Positions 48,701 through 60,500 of a DNA stretch of 64,000 nt are shown piece by piece. A model generated the notes under the pieces. The model ran no database searches, was not told where the DNA came from, and saw only the letters and a program-made list of their open reading frames with translations. The translations under genes and the position numbers were made by a program. Source of the DNA: Diplosphaera chodatii (Eukaryota > Chlorophyta > Trebouxiophyceae > Prasiolales > Stichococcaceae); NCBI GenBank assembly GCA_032358165.1, contig JAALGY010000039.1:930001-994000 (forward strand). Direction: 5' to 3'. The first letter of the stretch is position 1; each line of letters opens with the position of its first letter.

Positions 48701-51700
48701 TGCTGCACCTTGGCTTTGGCAGCTGCCTCCTCCTCTGCAAGCCGCTTGGCGGCTGCTTCAGCCTCCGCCTTCTCCTTTGCAGCAGCTTCAGCCTCGGCCT
48801 TCTCCTTTGCCGCTGCTTCCTCCTCGGCCTTCTTGGCAGCCTCCCGCTCAGCCTGCATGCCCCAGAGCATCTGCTGCTCAGATTGAGGTGTCCAGTTGGA
48901 GCACACCATGCAGACACTTGTTAGCCCATTAGGGGAGAGCCGCGGGAACATGCACCGCAGTCGGCTGCACCTTGGCCTTGGCCTCTGCCTTTGCAGCAGC
49001 TTCAGCCTCGGCCCTGGCAGCCTCAGCCTTGGCGACTGCATCGGCGCGCGCCTTCGCAGCCGTCTCGTCTGCACGCTGCTTGGCGGCCGCATCCTCAGCC
49101 GGCGGTGCCGCGGGCACCGCCACAGTGGGAGCTGCAACTGGCGCAGAGCTAGCCAGCTGCTCAGGTGCCTTGTCGCCAGCGGCGGCTGGCGCTGCCTGTG
49201 GCTGCGCGGCGGCTGCTGGTGCGGCTTCTGAGCTGTCCTCAGCGGCGTTGGCGGCAGCCTTGGCGGGGGCGCTGGAGGCTGCTGGGGGCGCGGGCGTCTT
49301 GCTGGCGGCATCCGACGGCGCCACAATCGCGATCGGCCGCCTCTCTGGCGCCGCCGGCCGCGCTGCTGGCTGCACAGCCTGCACAACAACATGCAGAAAC
49401 GTTTGGGAACCTGTCGGGACCCTACCACCAGTATCTGTATACACTCTGAAGTTTGTCAACGGGTGCACGACCGCACTGCTGTTGCTGCAGCGTCTGCTCA
49501 CCGGTGCTGAGGTAGCGCTAGTCAGTGAGGCGCCAGACGCTGCGGAGTCAGCACGGCTGGGTGCAGAGCCAGGGCGCGCCAGGCCAGGCGGGCCGTCACG
49601 CAGGGCTGCACCAGGCTCAGTCTTGTGCGCAGCTGCCTACAGAGGATACGACAGCGACGTCTGGGGTCAGCACACACCCTGGCCAGTGGTTGGAAGGTAC
49701 TGGACGGCAGCAGGCGCAGCAGATTGAGCTGCAGAGCACAGGCATGCCTGCGGCACGGGGGAGAGCACCGCACCCACCTTTGCTGCGGCCTCCTTGCGTG
49801 CGGCGCTGAGGTCGAGGCTCTCCCCTGTGTCAGGGTTGACCAGCTTCAGCGTCCTGCGGGGGGCTGGCTGCACGATCTTGGGTGCCTGCTGCCCGCCGCC
49901 GCCACGGCCCGCCTGCTGCCCTGGTCCAGCCTGCGGCTGCTGCCCCGGCGGCACCGAGGCCAGGTGCTGCGGCTGCCCCTGCTGGTGGCTGGCGCCACGC
50001 CCGCCGCCGCCCGGCGGCCGCTGCATCCGTGGCTGCTGCGGCGATTGCGGGCCGTGCTGCGGGCCCGGCTGCTGCTGCGGGTGGGACCCGTTGCCGTAGC
50101 TCTGCAATACCAACACAGCGGTCAGCATCACAGCTGATTATCGCCCAGTGGACATGACAACAGCGCGTGTGGCCAGCCAGCATGTGGGTGGTGTCAGGCA
50201 CCGCGCTCACCCCCTGGCGTGCGTGGCCGGGGTGCTGCTGCGGCGGCTGCTGCTGCTGTGGGCCGTACACGCCCTGGGGGCCGCCCTGCTGCCCGGGGTG
50301 CAGGCCGGGCGGCATTTGCATGTAGGGCGGGGCGCCCATGTACATCTGCTGCTGCGGGCTGTACATGTTGGTCATGTACTGCGGGGGCAGAAAGGCGCCC
50401 TGCGGCGTGACCAGCATGCCCTGCGGCGTCAGGTACGAGCCCGGCGGCATCTGCATGCGCATGCAGAAGGCTGTAGTTAGCACAATGAGCATGTATGACA
50501 CCATACGCCTGCCACACAATCTGGCACCACTCCAGGTTTGTGCGCCACCGCAGCAACAGCAATTTGGCTCCAAACAGGTATGTCTGACGAGCAGCAGCGC
50601 CACGGCACACCTGCCCCTGCAGGCCAGGCGGCAGGCCCATGCTGCCGGACGGCATGCCCGGGTACATCTGCATCGGCGCGCTCTGCTGCAGGTGCTGCGG
50701 CAAGCCCTGGCTGCCTTTGCGGGAGTGGCCGGCGCCGCCCCCCTGCTGCCCCTGTGGTGGCCGCGAGATGTTGGCGCCCTGCCCGGACGGCTGACGCCCG
50801 TGCATGGCTAGGACGCCAGGCTGTGGCGGACTCTGGCCCATGGGCGGCTGCTGCGAATGTTGCGGGAGCGGCTGCCCCTGAGTCCCGCCCTGCTGGCCTG
50901 TCGAGTTGCCGCTGCTGTTGGAGGGCGGCCGTTGGACGGCCGCAGGGGCATTGCTGGGTGCCTGACCGGCGGGTGCACCCGGCGGCTGGTTCAGCGGCGG
51001 CGGCCGGGGTATCCGCTGCACCTGCGGCGGTTGCACGGCGCCTGTGCCGCCGTTTGCTGTGGCACTGCCACCTGGCCGTTGCTGCGAGTTTGACGGAGGT
51101 GGTGCCTGCATGCCCAGAGTATCACAGAGATTGCCTTGCACGTCATCGGGTGCGTCGCCATGAAGGCCGCCAGCAGGGCGCTTTGCATGCCAATGCTGAA
51201 TGGTTTGACGAGCAAGCCCATCGCCGGCTGGGTCACCTCGTCATCCGCTCCAGGCATGTAGGACCCGAACTGCAGAGGGCCTGCTGGTGCCCTTGGCCCA
51301 CCACCTGCAGCAGGCATATTGTGCTGGAGCAGGATGGCTACACGGTCCAGCAGGTACCAGGAACGCTGCACGCCCATCAAAACCCGCGGCAGGTCGAGCA
51401 AAGGAGCACGTAGGCTACCTGTAGGCAGCTTGACGGGCTGAGGTCCGGGGGCACCAGCTGCAGCCGGCTTCTGTGCCTTTCCGGCTGCTGCCTGGGTGCT
51501 GGCCACACCGTTCGCGGTCGCGGCGGCGAAGCTCCCTCGCGGTGGCTCTGCACATCGCAAGCACTGCAGGTGACGCCAGCCGAGGACGGTTTGCTGCGCC
51601 AGCGGTGACCGGGACGGCACTGAAGGCACAGTGCTGCATGCCGCCTCACCTATCGGCGCCGATGCGCCCGAGGGTACGTCGCTGCGCGCGGTCGGCGGGC

Positions 51701-52073
51701 CCTGCTGAGCGACTGGCGCCCCGCCGTCGGGCCCGGACGCCTTCTTGGCGGTCACACTGCACATGCCACGGGACGGCTCAGGCACTTCATATGGCAGCTT
51801 ACAGGCACGCGCCCCCCGATAGGACACCCTCACCACATTCGGATGCGTACCACTTTGCACTGTGTCAATGACTGATCATGCGGAGAGTGCTCTCCTGTGA
51901 GCTTCGACCTGCACGGGTGTATGCATCCTGCCTGCACCCTATGGACAGCGACAGGACAGGATTGCTCACTTGCGGTTGTTTGCGTCTGTCTGGGCGCTAC
52001 TAACACGACTGCTGGCCGGGCCTGACCCATGTCCAGTTGCGTGATTTGAGCCGCCACCGGGTGCTTCACTCAT
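39711..52073 (-). CDS. eIF4G: Translation initiation factor eIF4G (more than 25 exons)
   Basis: Scaffold of the cap-binding complex eIF4F, joining eIF4E, eIF4A and PABP. ATG at 52073 opens [19 protein letters not shown], which joins in phase (CGC AA|T GTG) to [15 protein letters not shown]. The N-terminal third is Gln/Pro/Gly/Met-rich, then comes [17 protein letters not shown] and a long Ala/Glu/Lys region (48150-49370). The eIF4E-binding motif spans an intron: [12 protein letters not shown] (about 47060-47080), a perfect Y-x4-L-hydrophobic match. Gly/Arg/Pro exons follow. [12 protein letters not shown] leads into the MIF4G domain: [71 protein letters not shown] and [13 protein letters not shown] (about 45230-43380). 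The MA3 region follows ([58 protein letters not shown]). The end is [17 protein letters not shown] 39711-39713. As in plants there is no second C-terminal HEAT or W2 domain. An acidic insert of about 70 residues sits inside MIF4G. Confidence 0.95.
48150..49060 (-). repeat. Ala/Glu/Lys-rich degenerate coding repeats in eIF4G
   Basis: Three neighbouring exons encode repeated AEAEAAAK and [12 protein letters not shown] units, for example [20 protein letters not shown], predicted to form a long charged single helix or coiled coil. The reverse strand carries long spurious Ala/Ser open frames because of this composition. Confidence 0.8.
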
Positions 52074-52617
52074 CGAAGTTGTGCTAGGTGAACCACTCAG
52101 CCACCTCGCCCGCTGCCCCGAAGGGGCAGGGGAGCACAACTAGTTGCTTTGTAGATGCTTTCTTTTGCTGGTGCGTCGCTGATTGACTTGTTGGAGGGTG
52201 TTTCCAAAGCCAGAATGACCTTGCAGGTTGCACTTCGTTCTGGGCGAAAGGGCTGCCGTGGTGCTGCAGGGTGGCAGCTCGCATGTTCGGCTCTGCTCAC
52301 CCCTGCAGTGCTGTTACCTGCATGTTTGCCGACCACTCGTGCGTCACTGCATAACCTCCAACACTATCGGTGTGGGTTTGCCAAGGGAGAGCCACACCTA
52401 GCAATGCCATAGAAATGTCGTGGGTTCAAATCAGGTATGGCCGGGCTGTATCCACCCTGCATGCTTCATGCCAAAGCGTGGGTGTCACCTCCTGTTTAGG
52501 GACGCTCCCCAGCGTTCGCATAACATCTCGCCCAAAAGACACCCACGTATTGCAACCTTGAAGCTTCCATATCTTCTGACTGGGTCCACTGCACGTAGCG
52601 CCTCATCACTGCTATCT
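52074..52617. other. eIF4G promoter / methyltransferase 3' flank
   Basis: Head-to-tail spacing of 544 bp between two minus-strand genes. A tRNA B-box-like GGGTTCAAATC occurs near 52420 but no tRNA fold can be drawn around it. Confidence 0.45.
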
Positions 52618-54212
52618 TCATACTGTCGCAATGCCGGCAAAGTGTGGCGCAATGAGCCCTTGCCCAGGCACCTCGAAGTCGGGCTCGGCGTCCACCTGCA
52701 AGGGCACCATCACTGAGCAGACATCCAGGTTGAGATCTTCCTGCAGGATACTGCTCAAGTGCTGCTAGACTAGTCAGATATATCCACAAGGTGCAGACCG
52801 TCTTAAACAGGCCGGAACCCCGTATCAGGGACCCCGTCTGCCTGCACAGATGGCAGTTGTCTGCCGCTAGCCGCTGCAGCGGCTGCAAAACCCTCTGCAG
52901 AGCATCAGTGGCAAGCTTCGGCGTCGGCATCCTATTTTGGGCGCATTGAAATGCCATAACGATGGCACGCTGAGCACCTGCTGTGTCTGCAAACCCCAGT
53001 GCTCTGGCGACGCCAGCACGTGCTCGATAAACAGCAGACGACCGCCGGGCCGCAGCACCCTGGCGGACTCTACCAGCGCTGCGCTGGGGTCCGGCACCGA
53101 GCACAGGACCTACGACGTTACGATGCTACTCTCTGAGCCGGCAACTGCACCTGGGCAATGTGCGTTGCCACAGCGGGGCAAATCGGCTGCTAGGGAGCAC
53201 GCATCCAAGCATGGTGACTTAGAGCGGGAAGCAGTCAGCGCGCAGGATCAGCATAGGCAGGCCTCACCAAGGTGCAGATGACGGAGTCGAAGCTCTGATC
53301 TGGAAATGGCAGTGCCTGAACATCCCCTGCCACCAAACGCAACCTGTCCGCTGGTAGGCCTGCATCCTGTGCTGCTTGCATTGCATACGGCGCCATGGCT
53401 GTGTTGACGTCTATGCCAGTCACGCTTACATCCTGCAGATGGCAGGCAGATGAAGCTTTGTCGGACTACATATGGCACACCATGCCCATCGCGCCCTGCA
53501 GCCAGACCCGGCAAACCCCAAAGCGTACACCAGACATCACCTTGTTGCCATAGTATCTGAGGTTGGGTCCAGTGCCCATGCCAAGCTCCAGGACATCGGA
53601 GCCAGGCGACACTGCATCAGCGAAGAGGCGGCGCTTGAGCGGCGCAACCTCGGCTTCGTACTGCTGCATGGTTGTCGCCATGCCCAGCGCAAAATACCTG
53701 AAAATTGAGATTGACTTTTCTCCAAACCGTCATGTGACTTCAAGAGTGACCAGGCTCTGGACGACATGCCCTCAAGGGGCGCGCGTCTCCTGTCATGCAG
53801 GCTTACCTGTCATACCAATCCCACCGCCCTGGCCACTGAGCTTTGCTGCCATTGCTGCCGGGCTGCCCACTACCGCATGAAGCGCAACACAAGACGCCTG
53901 CTGCCGAGCCTGAATCCAGGAAGGAGCAGGCGATTGGGCATCGTCAAGTATGCAACCTGGCAGTCGAAATGATTACATGCATGTCGGCGCGCGCCAGGGT
54001 ACCTCACCTCTGAGTATGGTGCGCCTGGATGTGCGGCTGATCAGTGGCTGGTCCGGCTCTCGCTTATCAGAAGCTGCCTGACACACGTTTCGGTTGGCTG
54101 CAGATTGCCAGCTTCGTTGCCGCAGGCCCGGTTGCAACCTGATGCTGCAACACTGAGCGGGGCGCTCGATTGCTATGTCTGCTCTGTTGCCGATTCCGTG
54201 TAAGGCTCTCAT
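52618..54212 (-). CDS. SAM-dependent methyltransferase (Methyltransf_11 / UbiE-like), probably organelle-targeted
   Basis: Class I methyltransferase of unknown substrate. Exon 1 starts MRALHGIGNRADIAIERPAQ, is Arg/Ser-rich and looks like a transit peptide. Its join AGA G|GC TCG and the next (GAC AG|G TAT) are in phase and give QWPGRWDWYDRYFALGM. Motif I is DVLELGMGTGPNLRYY (about 53550-53600); then come VTGIDVNTAMAPYAM, the acidic post-I segment, LRLVAGDVQALPFPDQSFD with VICTLV (motif II, near 53290-53340), and SAALVESARVLRPGGRLLFI (motif III, near 53030-53090). The C-terminal exons, LQPLQRLAADNCHLCRQTGS and VDAEPDFEVPGQGLIAPHFA, match the end of plant METTL7-like methyltransferases. Stop TGA 52618-52620. 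An in-frame upstream ATG at 54386 would add 58 residues. Confidence 0.87.
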
Positions 54213-54784
54213 GGCACTCGGTATGACAACAATGGTGTGATCTAAGTCCAGCTTGCGCTTCTGCTCAGTTGTGGTTACTCTGACATATGCGCCACTGCAC
54301 CCTGCATGTGCTGCATGCGTGCACAATGCAAAGCGACGGAAAAGCACGAGTATAGATAGCTCCCTGCCCTTAGCGGAACTCTGCAAGCAAACAAGCAGCT
54401 CCCTTCATGTCGGTGGGTCCACTGCAAGTTTGTCAACGGTGGAGATCTTCACGGGTTGGCCATCGTTCATTCCCAGATGACAGATAACATGGACTCACAT
54501 ACCTTGCTTTGCGCTTGAAGTGTTGCCTGAGGGTCCAAAGTACCTACATTTCAATTTGCCAGAAGCTTATGGCATGGCGTCTGGCTTCGTGTTGAAGCTT
54601 CCTCGTTGCGTGTGTGTGCATGATCTGAGCCCCAGGCCAGCTCTCAGTCGTGTTTCCCACCAGCGTCTGATCGGCAAATCACACCTCTCTTCGAGCTTCA
54701 GCACGTGTGCAACCCAGGTGCGTGTTGCAGTTGGAGCTTGAGTCGCTGCATGGTGCATGCGCACATCCTCTGAACACTTGGTGC
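54213..54784. promoter_or_regulatory. Divergent promoter, methyltransferase (-) / plastid-like protein (+)
   Basis: 572 bp between the two start codons, holding both promoters. If the methyltransferase starts at 54386 the gap is 398 bp. No core motif identified. Confidence 0.4.
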
Positions 54785-55329
54785 ATGCTGCTGCAGGCCA
54801 GGCTCAGCCTCTCGTCACGGCTGCAAGCAGCTCGCAGGGCGTCAGTCCGAGGTCCTGTGCGAGCTCAGGCGGGCGGATATGCTGCAGGGTCCGGAGCAGC
54901 CTTTGGTCCCAGGGTGTGCTGCACAAACCTGCTCAGTCCGCGCTTCGTGCACCAGTCCTGCGTCACCAAGCTTGATCTTGCTTCCACAAGCTCAACGAGC
55001 TGCTACGCATGTCTCTGCAGGGTGCCTTTCTTGTGGGCTTCACTGCAAAGGATGGCGCAGATGTTGCCGCCTGGTTTGCGGGCGTTGAGCCCGGCTTCCC
55101 AGTGTCGCACTGCAGCAACGAGCTGCTGCCGCTCAGCCTGGGCGAGGCGCTGTACGCAGACTACCGCGACCCCTTGGCGGACCTCGTCAAGCCGTCAGCA
55201 GCTGCAGGCGGCTCGCTAGACGGCACCGAGCTTCACACACCAGCACCCAGCAGCGCAACCTCTGGCCAAGCCAGGAATGCACTAGGATCAGACACTAGCA
55301 GCTCATCCAGTGGCGGCGGCGGCGGCGGC

Positions 55330-55363
<34 letters not shown>

Positions 55364-56423
55364 CTAGAAGTGCAGGCATCAGTGTGGACGGCAGTCAGAG
55401 GCCCAGAGGCAGCGGCATGCGGCCAGTGGGAGCTGACCTCCCGGAGCCAAAGCAGTTTCGTGTGCATGCATACACCGGTCTGCTGCCAATGCCGCGCATC
55501 GCCATCCTGTCCGGCCTGTCCGAGATGGAGTGGGTCGGCATCTGCGAGCTATGGGACACCACAGGTGTGCGCCGCGCCTGGCATTGTCACCTACTGTGAG
55601 CTCCTGCCCTGCTTGCCAGTTTCCTGTGCCTGCAGTGTCCCAGTGGTCCTAATATCTGCGTGCAGGCCTGCCGCAGCCCATCTTTGCCAGTGTGACGCAG
55701 CGCATGCTCACTATCCCGCTGGGCAACCTACTGGACCGTGTTGCCGACGAGTATGCTCGCAACGACGCTGTCGGGTGAGAGCTCCTCGTCGAGTAAACCT
55801 TGCTTGCAGCTGCAGCGTCTCCGATCAGCTGCCGCCAGAGCGTCTCTCAACCCGTCCACCACGCAAGTCGGTTGTGTCTGCGATATGAGTCAGTGATTTC
55901 TTGAGGTGCAGTGCATCTGGGCCGCCACCCTCTGTGATTGATGTGGAACAAGTGCGCTCGAAGCTGGAGCACATCAAGTCCCGCAAAGCAGCCGCAACAA
56001 CAGCCTCAGACGCTTCCAGCAGCAAGCAGCAGCAAGCAAATCAGCAGCAGGCAGCCAGGGCGCGGGCGGTATTGGACAAGCGGCTGGCGTCGTCTGGCGG
56101 ACGACTGCAGGTGCCCAAGGAAGGGGTGGTCCTATGTCCTGCAATGCCATTTGTGCACGAGTTGCTCCACCCACAGCTCATCCTTCTTGACGCCTGACGA
56201 CACCGTGCAGGTAGTGGACTTCATGAGCGGGACGCCGCAGCAACGGCCTGCCGCCGGCCCACAGCAGGCAACAAAACAGCTGACGGAAGCAGAGGCAGAG
56301 GCGCAGCAGGACGAGGAACGATTTGCTGCGCTGCGGAGAAAAGCGGGCAAGCTCGCACGTCAGGAGCGGCGGAGTCTTGCAGCAAATGGTGACACAGCAC
56401 CGCAGCCGCGCGGCTTCTCCTGA
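54785..56423 (+). CDS. Conserved plastid-like protein of uncertain family (possibly DUF3783-like)
   Basis: I do not recognise the function. The first exon, from ATG 54785, encodes MLLQARLSLSSRLQAARRAS followed by VRGPVRAQAGG, a good chloroplast transit peptide. An intron of about 105 bp (CCC AGG|GTGTGC to CTGCAG|GGT) joins in phase to GAFLVGFTAKDGADVAAWFA and VEPGFPVSHCSNELLPL. A poly-Gly/poly-Ser spacer (55300-55370) follows, then FRVHAYTGLLPMPRIAILSG, LSEMEWVGICELWDTTG and LPQPIFASVTQRMLTIPLGN. The alternation of a hydrophobic strand, SGLS and xxTGLPxPxFA resembles DUF3783 proteins, from memory of the family. Charged coil-like exons (VIDVEQVRSKLEHIKSRKAA; RFAALRRKAGKLARQERRS) end in PQPRGFS, TGA 56421-56423. 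Expression from an intron-rich model fits a nuclear-encoded plastid protein. Confidence 0.62.
55312..55364 (+). repeat. GGC and AGC microsatellites coding for poly-Gly and poly-Ser
   Basis: Adjacent runs of GGC and then AGC triplets in the plastid-like protein gene give seven Gly followed by about nine Ser. They are likely length-variable between strains. Confidence 0.85.
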
Positions 56424-57588
56424 TGACGGTCCCTGAGTATGAACCAACTGTACACTATGCGAAGGCAGCCACAAACCAAGTGGGCTTGTCTGGTCTGGTG
56501 CGCTGCGATGTCGACAGTTTGCGTGAGCTACCATCTTCATGGAGGACCCCTTCTGTAGCTACTTGACACACATATGACAGATAGCTGCCGGCCTTGCTGC
56601 ACTTGAACAGCTCTCGCATGCTGTTCTTGGATTGTCAAAGGGGGTACCCTCGTAAGGCAGGGGTGCAACTTCAGATGTTCTCGTCACCACACCCTAAGCC
56701 CATGTGATACGCATGTGACTCACGCAGCGCACAGCGCTGTTCTACAGGTACGATCGCGACCTGTCAGCTGTGTCCTCCAGCTCTTGCTATTCTCAACCAA
56801 TTAGCAAGGCAGGGCGCTGTTCACGCTGGGCGTTCGACAGCGTATTGGACGCCTCTTGACTAAACGCACGCGTGGGCGGGCCCGCAAACATCCGGGAGGG
56901 TTTCTGCCTCGCAAACCGTTGCAGTTTGGCTTGTTCATCCAGGCGGAAGCAGACAAGCGCGTGTGCAGCGCCGTTCAGACACCACCAACCGCGAAGATTT
57001 GCCACCTCACTGCACGAGGTGCAACCTAGCACGGCACAGATTTGCTGGCATCAGACCGTCCAGTTGCGACCTTACGAGCTACGCATGCATGCTCGTGAGA
57101 TGCCTATGTGCAAGCTGCCAGTGCGGGGCATATGGGTTGGAGATGTTATATGAGCTGGGTTTGAACCTTGGACGGGCGAGCTGATATGGCCAGCTGTGCA
57201 TCCGGCTGGACTGATCTGCATGTTGCGGCGCCCCTGCAGCTGACACCCTTCTGTGACGTTTGCAGGAATGCAGTAACATGTCAGCTGGCGCTCAGCGTAC
57301 GGATGGCGAGTGTCGTCAATAAGGGGCGGTGGATGCTGGACCTCGTTGGCCTGCTGTGAAGCGGGCTTGCAGGCGACCGTAGCAGGCCAAGCGCGTGTCG
57401 AGGGGCAACACACGCCCTGAGGCGCGCACGGGGTTGATCTGCACAAAGATACGGCTCTATCTGTGACATAGTGCACATGCATGGGGGGTTGTCTCAGATA
57501 TGCCAAATAAGGCAGACTGCTGCGCCAGCGTCGAACACCCCCGCCACTGTGCTCAGCAGCTTAAAGCGTCAGGGTCGAGTATGTTCTG
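56424..57588. other. Intergenic, nothing recognised
   Basis: 1165 bp between two plus-strand genes. It should contain the plastid-like gene's 3' UTR and the protein-kinase promoter. A B-box-like GGTTTGAACC near 57158 is not part of a tRNA fold. Confidence 0.4.
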
Positions 57589-60500
57589 ATGTCTCTGTCG
57601 AGTATGTCGGGTACCACCGCTGATGCGATGTGCAGGCTGCACGCAGTCATGGCGACCCCATTTGCAGCACAGCAAGGCGAGCCGCTGCCCCATGCCATCT
57701 CGGGGCAGACGTCTGACCCGTCAACAGAGCTCAACCGCCTTGAGTCGGGAGGCTCCGCAGGCGGCACGCCGTCCACAAAGTCCGCCTCGCTCCGGCAATG
57801 GTCAACCGTTGTGAGGTGGGCTGCGGGTTGGCAGATCGCCAAAGAGGCTGCATGGTTGGCAACATGACCCACTCCGACAGCAGCGGAAGCGGATACGCAC
57901 ACCTGTTAACAATGATTGTCCTGCAGAAAGGTGTCGGTGGCGCTGGATGTGGTCACCCGCTTCATGGCGCTGCGTGAGACCGCCGGATCAGCTTACATCG
58001 ACCCCTCGAGATTAAAGCCGGTGCGATGCGCTGCGATGATGCGCTGTGCCGCATCAACTTGCACGTAAGCGTGATAGCAGCAGATCGTAAAATCTCCACA
58101 GTCAGCTGCGCGGTGTGGTGGTCGTGTGCACACCAATGCCTGTTGACAGTGTCCAGTTCTGGCCGCCACAGGTCAAGCCGCTGGGCGCTGGCGCTTTTGC
58201 CAAAGTGGAGCTATGCCTACTAGATGGGAAGGAGGAGGTGAGCAACAGCTGGGCTGATGGAAGTACTGCGTGTACACCTGTGGAAGCTGCCAGTGGTGGC
58301 TTTGCTGATCGCAGGCTGCACTGCAAGAGCCAGCCTACCATGGTACCTTAATTGTGGCATGGTGACTGTAGCACAACGATGATGCGCTGCCCTCTCACAG
58401 GTGGCAGTCAAGACGCTGAAGGCGGAGCTGTTCCATAATCAGACAGATCTGGAGGACTTTGTGAAGGAGGGCGTGCTGCTGTCGACGCTGTCGCACCCGT
58501 GCGCTGCATCTCACAGGCTCCGCATCCGACCCGCACCTGATGAGGCAGCTGAGCATATGAACGCCGCCGTCATGATCTGCAAGGCGGCCGCCAATCTGAC
58601 GTTGCGTGATACTTGCTGCGCGCAGATCCATAGTCAAGGTCATGGGCTTGGGGTTTGATGCGGTGGACGATGGCCATGAGGTGCGCTCCACCACAGCTGA
58701 CGCCCCACCGCCAGTGATGTCTCAACCCAGTGATCTCCTACCTCTGTGGCGGCATGTCGGGCCTGTTCCGTGCTACGAACGAGAAAACTCCACTGGCACG
58801 TGCAGGTCAGCCCTGAGTCCATGTTCATGGTGGCAGAGTTGTGCAAGGGCGGCTGCCTGCGGGACATCATTCGGGATCAGATGGTCTCCTTCTCGAAGGT
58901 GGGGCTGTGCGCAGGCGCTATTCAATTCAGCTGGGCCCGGCAAAGTCTGCAGCAGTAAGCCTGAAACATATGGTTGTCCCCTAGGGGTTACAGGTTGTGT
59001 TGCACGTCTGTGCGTGCCTATGTCATGAGAGGTTGCCAATAGCTAATGTTTAATCTGGCACAGGTGATCTACACTTACGCAGATGGGCTGCGGTGGAGCA
59101 TCAGCATTGCTGAGGGCCTGGCATACCTGCACAAACAGCGGCCCATGATCATTCACCGCGATGTGAAGCTCGACAATGTGCTGCTTCAAGGTAGCCTGAC
59201 AGTCACCCTGTCAGGGTGTTCCCATTAGCACCAAACCCTGTCCTGCCAAGCATGCGCCCAACCATGCCATTGCTGTGAATGTCTCTTGAGCTGGGTGCTG
59301 CGAATGCATTTACAGTTGACTGCCTGTGCAACGCGAGGCTTGTCATTTGGCAGTGTATGAATCGCTTCAACGTCCATCGTATATGACCATGCCATGTCCT
59401 TCACCCACAGGCACAGAGCAGCAGTGGGATGCAAAACTGACAGACTTTGGGCTGCATGCCACAGTGGAGGCGCTCGATACCAGCAGTGCGTCACGCTCTG
59501 TGTAAGTAGGTTGACACAAAGCACCTTGCCACACATGTCAGCCCTGCTTGTTGTGTGGTCGTGGCAGCTTGCTGAACGACGTCAGGGTGCGGGATCGCAG
59601 TTTGTGCATGATGAGCACAACCACATCGGACCCTACGTGAGCAGTTGCTGAGCTCCGTGCAAGTCTGCACATCGCTACTTTACATGAGCGTACGAAGCCT
59701 GCTTCGTGCATGTGCAGGCAAAGCCGCGCTGCCGCGACGAAGGAGCTGCCGGAGGGCGCAGACCAGGCTGGCTCTGGATCCGCACCCCGCGCCGGCAAGC
59801 GTGCAGCGCTGGTGCGGAAGATGAAGAGCATTGGCGGCGGCTCCAGTAAGAAGCACGTGTACGATCTCACAGGTGTGCACCCAGTCACGGTGTGAATGCA
59901 TCAATGTGCTTTGGCATGCAGGCACGGAGGCATGTTGGCCGTGTTGGCAGTACCGTGTAACTGCAGTACCACGATCTCCATGTTGCCAATGTGCCTAGCA
60001 TGTCTGGTTGCAGGGCAGACGGGCAGCTTTTTGAACATGGCGCCAGAGGTGGTGCTGGGCATGCAATACGACGAGAAGTGTGGTAGGTCCACATGCTCTC
60101 TCCATTTGCAGCACCCCTTCAACATGCCACACACAGTAGCTGGCAGCTGCTGCAGCATCAGAGCATCATATTGGCGAGCAGTTTTGGCTGACTTGCTGTG
60201 TACTGATGCAACAGATGTCTTCAGCTTCGGTGCTGTGCTGTATGAGATCTTTGCAAAGTCGATTGCGGCACACGATATCGCATATACTGGAGCGCCGGAG
60301 GAGTTCCAGATCTATGCGACCAGGGTGCGAAGTCTGCCTGTGTCATGCTGTACAGTGACGACACCAAGTACTGGGTATCATCGTAAAGTGTCAGACCCCT
60401 GATGTGACACACATACACTCGCTGCTGACGGTTTCACATTTGTCTCTGTGCAGGTAGCCCGTGGATACAGGTGATCCTTTTGTCTGCGACAGTGGTTTTT

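Noticed and set aside
48972..49727. Plus-strand 251-codon Ala/Ser-rich open frame
   Set aside because: Antisense shadow of the eIF4G Ala/Glu exons; composition is driven by GC-rich codons, with no domain and no exon partners.
52381..52440. tRNA-like B box GGGTTCAAATC
   Set aside because: The flanking bases do not form a T stem, and no acceptor stem or D arm can be paired.
57140..57190. B-box-like GGTTTGAACC / GGTTCAAACC
   Set aside because: No cloverleaf on either strand; T-stem bases do not pair.
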